33,770 nucleotides of DNA from Conidiobolus incongruus B7586 (taxonomy: Eukaryota > Entomophthoromycota > Entomophthoromycetes > Entomophthorales > Conidiobolaceae). Both the position numbers and the translations under genes were made by a program. This document shows positions 32,654 to 33,770 of this stretch, piece by piece (the stretch's first letter is position 1; each line of letters begins with the position of its first letter). The notes beneath the pieces are model-generated. The model was not told the origin of the DNA. It saw nothing but the letters and a program-made list of their open reading frames with translations, and did no database searches. The DNA lies in the NCBI GenBank assembly GCA_000697335.1, contig JNEM01009159.1, positions 1 to 33,770 of the forward strand. The letters are read 5' to 3'.

Positions 32654-33770
32654 TTAAAACCTAGTGTATCTACCTTTAGCTTTTCTAACTTCTTTAAGTT
32701 TGTGGGGTATAGAATCAACTAACTTCTTACACTAGGAAAAGTTAATCTTATTCTATATTTCTTAAATATATTTTTAAAGTTGATTTAAATTTTTTACTAG
32801 GGGGAAAACTTTAATAGTTTTTTTTAACTAATCCCAAAGGTGTTTAATTAGATTAAAGTTAAGAGATTAAAGAAGCTACTTTATAACTATTATCTTGTTA
32901 TTTTTAAGCTATTTGGTAGTAAAAGCTGTAGTATAGCAAAAGACATTATCTTGCTAGAAAATAACATCAGATTTATTTAACCTATATTATTTAATGGTTT
33001 TTTTCAATTTATTGTTTAGAATACTTTAGTACATTTTAGTATTAATTCCCTTATTAACTTTACAAAGATACCCTACACTTAAAAACAACATACATCCTTA
33101 AATAATAATTAACCTACTATTATACTTTTAGGTAGAATTAACATGATAGTTATAAAGTAGTTCTGTATCTTTTCTAAAGTATCTAGCTTTTCTATTAAAT
33201 TTACTAAAGTATATTTTTGTTTCATTAAACTAAATAACCTTACTCTAATCAGTTTCAGTTTAACATTAGTAGTGATATTTAAACTCTTGCCTAGTTTTAT
33301 AGTGGGATTTCTTTAGTTGGGGGTGTTTTTTCTTGAGGTGTAAATGGTATCTATGCTAATGTAAAGTATGTATAATAGTATTAGTGCTAACTAATATTCT
33401 TGTATAGTTTTATAGTTCCTGTTATATTTCTACAATAGTACCACACTTGCTTGTATTAACCAACCTACAAATATACTTCTTATTATATTCATCTATAATT
33501 TTAACACACTTAAGTTTAGGTTTAAATGTTTCTTTATTGTTATTCTTAATAGCTTTAACTATAGTAAACTAGCTAACACTAGTAATTCTAGCAATATCAC
33601 AAGTTGATTTACTTTCTTTATAAAGTTGATTAATATACAAGTGGATTTTTTTAGAGAGGGATTTAAGTATAATGATACTAATAAAAAAAATTTAGTATAT
33701 TTGTAAAATATTATATAAAATAATAACAAAGAGAGAAAAAAGATATGGTTATATATTGTTAAATATATCC
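32654..33770 (-). mobile_element. Decayed Tc1-like DNA transposon, runs off the window
   Basis: The minus strand reads from ~33690 to a stop at 32654-32656 as a Tc1 transposase with in-frame stops. In order: HTH (STCDIARITSVS, FTIVKAIKNN); TIIHTLH; DWSKVIWFNETKI-like core, where the family has SDET, so the first catalytic Asp has become Asn (33224-33226); a GCMLF.GVGYLCKVN segment; F-stop-QDN, from FQQDN, with the second Asp kept (32948-32950); NLIKHLWD from NPIEHLWD, so the catalytic Glu is Lys (32843-32845); and the end SIPHKLKEVRKAKGRYTRF. Two of three catalytic acids are lost. The gene is different from element A. The right terminus is beyond the window. Confidence 0.82.

Noticed and set aside
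1-33770. CRISPR array, rRNA genes or a bacterial-type operon
   Set aside because: No regularly spaced repeats, no conserved rRNA words, and the genes carry spliceosomal introns and long spacers.

Overview
The window looks like nuclear DNA of an aerobic, strongly A+T-rich fungus. The evidence is spliceosomal GT-AG introns of about 46-62 nt, a JSN1/PUF2-type Pumilio protein, a Far10/SLMAP-type FHA protein of the STRIPAK group, an RRP8 rRNA methyltransferase, fungal-type DHFR and secreted copper-oxygenase-like proteins. The very A+T-rich long intergenic stretches and the mix of families suggest an early-diverging filamentous lineage, but I cannot name the species. The copper enzymes need O2 or H2O2, which argues against anaerobic gut fungi.

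Layout. 1-12.4 kb (all + strand): two intronless paralogues of a secreted LPMO-like protein (3179-3934 and 11346-12434, the second with a Pro-rich tail). Between them lies a 15-exon gene (6402-9161) that I reconstructed exon by exon; it encodes a 687-aa XPF-fold, HhH-ended protein of the SHOC1/Zip2 meiotic crossover family. 14.8-17.7 kb (- strand): an 8-exon FHA protein (306 aa) and RRP8, whose frame breaks three times, each time at an A-run. 19.4 kb: an unidentified open frame. 21-25 kb (+): an RRM + PUM protein (933 aa) behind a leader of roughly 670 nt with no ATG. 25.8-28.7 kb (+): two tandem DHFR genes, both 260 aa with an intron at the same position, separated by a compositionally odd, less A+T-rich island. 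29.4-33.8 kb: a graveyard of Tc1/mariner-IS630-type DNA transposons: one copy with recognisable terminal inverted repeats, a partial copy in opposite orientation beside it, and a second, different Tc1-like element running off the window end. These remnants are nearly free of CpG, and Trp/Gln codons have become TAG, a pattern resembling RIP or methylation-driven decay.

The genes do not form one pathway. The main points of interest are the divergent LPMO-like pair, a highly fragmented SHOC1/Zip2-like gene, duplicated DHFR with an inserted segment, the ATG-free leader of the PUF gene, and the RIP-like footprint. I saw no rRNA, tRNA or CRISPR array. All family assignments come from reading motifs; no database search was run.
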